From the NCBI GenBank assembly GCA_947589045.1, contig CANQBQ010000014.1:1-63779 (forward strand): 63,779 nucleotides of DNA, given 5' to 3'. This DNA is from an uncultured Clostridia bacterium. Its GTDB lineage: Bacteria; Bacillota; Clostridia; Monoglobales; Monoglobaceae. The translations under genes and the position numbers were made by a program. This document shows, piece by piece, positions 61,701 through 63,779 of the stretch. Below the pieces are notes generated by a model that was given only the letters and a program-made list of their open reading frames with translations, ran no database searches and was not told the DNA's origin. The first letter of the stretch is position 1. Each line of letters begins with the position of its first letter.

Positions 61701-63611
61701 TTAATATATGCACTCAAAGCTATCAAACGGAGCGCGAAGTTCGCTGTCCGTGCCGCCGTAGGCGTACATTCCAATCATCGCACCCGTGAAACGCTTGCCT
61801 TTGTTTATAGCCTGCGAGCAGAGGTAGTAGACGTTCTCCGCGGTGTAAAGCTCGGTGTAATTTTCTCCGTCCGTACTGTAAAGAAACGTGCGCTTAAGCC
61901 CGTCTGTCAGCACTTTGAGGTACAGAGCCTCGGCAGTCTCGGGTATTTCGGCGGTGCAGGAGATTTTCTCGTCCTCATCGACTTTTTCAAACAATTTTAG
62001 CGAGTAGCCGTTTTCGCTCTTGTAAACTCCGTAGGTAAAAAATGTATATTCGTCATAATAGCCCGTAAGCCCGTAGTTCTGCTCGTCTTTAAGCGTTGGG
62101 AGCAAATCTGTTTTGCATATCGCGTCAAATTTAAAGTCGGGCTGACGCTGAACGATTACGTTTGTCGCGTTTTTGTCGCTGAGCGGCAGTCGGGAGCCCT
62201 TTATATAGAGACGGCTGTCCGAAATTTCTATGCCGCCCTTTTCGGGAGTTCCGACGAATACCCATTGGGGCTTGAGAGTATCGCCGTCAAAGCCGTCAAA
62301 TCCCGCGCCCGCTTTAGGCTTTGATAAAGGTAAATTCGGGCGTTTCTGAAGCGCGCTCGGTCCTTGAAGTCCGTTTACAACAGGCCAGCCGTCGGGAGTC
62401 CAGGTTATCGGGTCGAGACAGGTCTCTCGTCCGAGCATACCGTATTTTCCGTCCAAAAATCTGTTGCAAAGATAGACGATGTACCACTCGCCGTTTTGCG
62501 TCTGAACGGGTTTTCCGTGCCCGCAGCAGGTTATGGGCGCGTCCGGGTCGCGCTCGGTCATTATCGGATTGTAAGGGCACGGCTCGTAAAGTCCCATAAG
62601 CGTCTTGCTTCGGGAAACGGTTATCTGATGGTTTACGCCGGTGCCGCCCTCCGCTTCAAATAAGTAATAGTAGCCGTCCTTGTAGAGCATATGCGGTCCT
62701 TCGGGCGCGCGCTTGTTCGTGCCGTAGTACAGGAGCTTCGGCTCCGAGATTTTGCGCGTCGCGTCCTCGCTCAGCTCAAAAATTCTTGCGCCGCGGTTCA
62801 AAAGCATATAGCGTCTGCCGTCCACGTCGGTGAATATTGACGGGTCTATTCCGTCCTCGTCGATGAAAACGGGCTCGGAGTACGGTCCCTCGGGCTTGTC
62901 GGACGAAACCACGATTTGTCTGCGCTTGATAGGCATATCGTCGTTGTTTCGGAGGGTCGCCGTTATATAAAATCTGCCCTTGTAATACGAAATGTCGGGC
63001 GCCCAGTAGCCTCTGCCGCCTTCCAAACCGTCAAGATGCGCCCAGTCGGGGTTTGTTATTGCGTTTCCTATCGTCTCCCAATGCACAAGGTCTTTCGAGT
63101 GCGAAATGGGGATGCAGGGGAAGAAGATGAAGGAGGAATTTACCATATAGTAGTCCTCTCCGACTCTTATTATCGAGGGGTCTGCGTAAAATCCGCGCCT
63201 TACGGGGTTTTGGTACATATCCTCGTACTTTGCGCCGACGACCTTTTCAAAATATTTTTCTATGTCCGAAAAACCGTTGTCGTGCGCGAGTTGAAACGGC
63301 GTAACGAGGTCTTTGTCGCCCATACACGGCGACATACCGACGCGCTCGACTATGTACTTGACACACTCGAGATTTCCGGTGAGCACCGCCTCGTGGAGAA
63401 TGGAGCGGCGATTTTTGTCGCCGACGTTAAAGCTCGCGAAGGTGTACTCGACGAGGTAGCGGACAAAGTCAATGTCGCCCGTTTTTACCATATGAAAGGC
63501 GGCGGGTACGCCGTTTTCGTCCTCGTCGCGTATCGCCCCCGAATTTTTATTGATAACGGCTTTTATGCCGTCTAAATCACGTCTTTTTATAAGCTCTATA
63601 ATTTCGCTCAT
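61701..63611 (-). CDS. Ankyrin-repeat/glycoside hydrolase family 43 fusion protein
   Basis: A 636-residue protein without signal peptide. Residues 1-125 contain about four ankyrin repeats ([20 protein letters not shown] and [19 protein letters not shown] are clear). A GH43 five-bladed propeller follows (about 135-440): catalytic base Asp144 in YADPSIIR, pKa-setting Asp256 in GIDPSIF, acid Glu304 in PEGPHM. A C-terminal beta-sandwich (about 460-636) fits the GH43_C2/DUF1349 kind seen in beta-xylosidases and arabinofuranosidases. A cytoplasmic xylo- or arabino-oligosaccharide hydrolase is the best guess. ATG at 63611 follows AAAGGGG. It heads the ruvCAB-metG transcript. Confidence 0.88.
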   Translation of the reverse strand: MSEIIELIKRRDLDGIKAVINKNSGAIRDEDENGVPAAFHMVKTGDIDFVRYLVEYTFASFNVGDKNRRSILHEAVLTGNLECVKYIVERVGMSPCMGDKDLVTPFQLAHDNGFSDIEKYFEKVVGAKYEDMYQNPVRRGFYADPSIIRVGEDYYMVNSSFIFFPCIPISHSKDLVHWETIGNAITNPDWAHLDGLEGGRGYWAPDISYYKGRFYITATLRNNDDMPIKRRQIVVSSDKPEGPYSEPVFIDEDGIDPSIFTDVDGRRYMLLNRGARIFELSEDATRKISEPKLLYYGTNKRAPEGPHMLYKDGYYYLFEAEGGTGVNHQITVSRSKTLMGLYEPCPYNPIMTERDPDAPITCCGHGKPVQTQNGEWYIVYLCNRFLDGKYGMLGRETCLDPITWTPDGWPVVNGLQGPSALQKRPNLPLSKPKAGAGFDGFDGDTLKPQWVFVGTPEKGGIEISDSRLYIKGSRLPLSDKNATNVIVQRQPDFKFDAICKTDLLPTLKDEQNYGLTGYYDEYTFFTYGVYKSENGYSLKLFEKVDEDEKISCTAEIPETAEALYLKVLTDGLKRTFLYSTDGENYTELYTAENVYYLCSQAINKGKRFTGAMIGMYAYGGTDSELRAPFDSFECIY

Positions 63612-63645
63612 TTTCAAAACCCCTTTAAAATTTAATAATAAAACT

Positions 63646-63674
63646 ATTTTATCAAACTTTTTCCATAAATGCAA
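63646..63674 (-). promoter_or_regulatory. Promoter of the GH43-ruvCAB-metG operon
   Basis: On the minus strand: TTGCAT (63669-63674), a 17-nt spacer and TAAAAT (63646-63651), 35 bases before the start codon. Confidence 0.7.
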
Positions 63675-63779
63675 CGATTTTAATTGTTTTATATAAAATC
63701 AAAATTATGTAGGTTTACAATAGATGTGTTACAAATAGTGAAAAAAAGAATATACAGAAACTCCGTTTTTGTGTTATGG

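Overview
The window looks like a chromosome segment from a spore-forming, anaerobic, Gram-positive member of the class Clostridia, probably a fibre-degrading gut lineage of the Oscillospiraceae/Monoglobaceae type. The lineage is inference. The evidence is: sporulation and germination genes (CwlJ/SleB-type hydrolase with a GerQ-like partner, CotF-type coat proteins, an alpha/beta-type SASP, SpoIIR); a monoderm cell-wall set (MurT/GatD, Ddl, MurI); S-layer-homology proteins; a BspA-type leucine-rich repeat protein; a pectin methylesterase; a GH43 glycosidase; frequent GTG/TTG starts; strong AGGAGG ribosome sites. No phage, insertion sequence or CRISPR array was seen. Most of the window is ordinary chromosome.

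Layout. 0.4-3 kb: BspA-like surface protein, then birA. 3.1-5.7 kb: spore cluster (cwlJ-like, gerQ-like, two coat proteins) with a DUF2798 membrane gene that has a structured RNA leader. 5.8-7.9 kb: murT-gatD. 7.9-13.8 kb: a hybrid sensor kinase, the CCA-adding enzyme, and the paired radical-SAM/TIGR03915 putative DNA-repair genes. 13.9-21.3 kb: serC-serA, a mosaic repeat, the RNase P RNA, putP, a zinc-ribbon membrane protein, comF, tRNA-Pro, a second inverted copy of the mosaic repeat, and tRNA-Gln. 21.6-27.8 kb: a secreted copper-amine-oxidase-N-like protein, a stand-alone glycyl-radical-like small protein, a tiny Asn/Gln-rich peptide gene, ftsH, a MATE exporter, ispE. 27.8-30.1 kb: amino-acid ABC importer. 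30.2-31.2 kb: a SASP gene and spoIIR. 31.3-37.3 kb: a six-gene run ddl-murI-DUF1934-argS-secreted protein-S41 protease. 37.5-43.7 kb: MacA/MacB-like exporter plus a large SLH protein. 43.9-44.6 kb: Phd/YefM-PIN toxin-antitoxin pair. 44.8-50.5 kb: two convergent BlaI/BlaR1 systems with different operators, flanking a small SLH protein. 50.5-54.1 kb: three polytopic membrane (GT-C-like) genes framed by 58-bp direct repeats that carry promoters. 54.2-57.5 kb: pectinesterase. 57.5-63.6 kb: a minus-strand operon reading ankyrin-GH43, ruvC, ruvA, ruvB, metG.

Themes. Cell-envelope work dominates: peptidoglycan precursor synthesis and amidation, envelope sensing by BlaR1-type proteases, S-layer-anchored proteins, an S41 protease with a peptidoglycan-binding tail, an exporter, and polysaccharide degradation. 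The observations most worth a second look are the paired BlaI/BlaR1 circuits with distinct operator dyads, the GT-C cassette between promoter-bearing direct repeats, the ankyrin-GH43 fusion heading a ruvCAB operon, the structured leader before the DUF2798 gene, the free-standing NrdD-like glycyl-radical domain, and the inverted mosaic repeats around rnpB and the tRNA genes.
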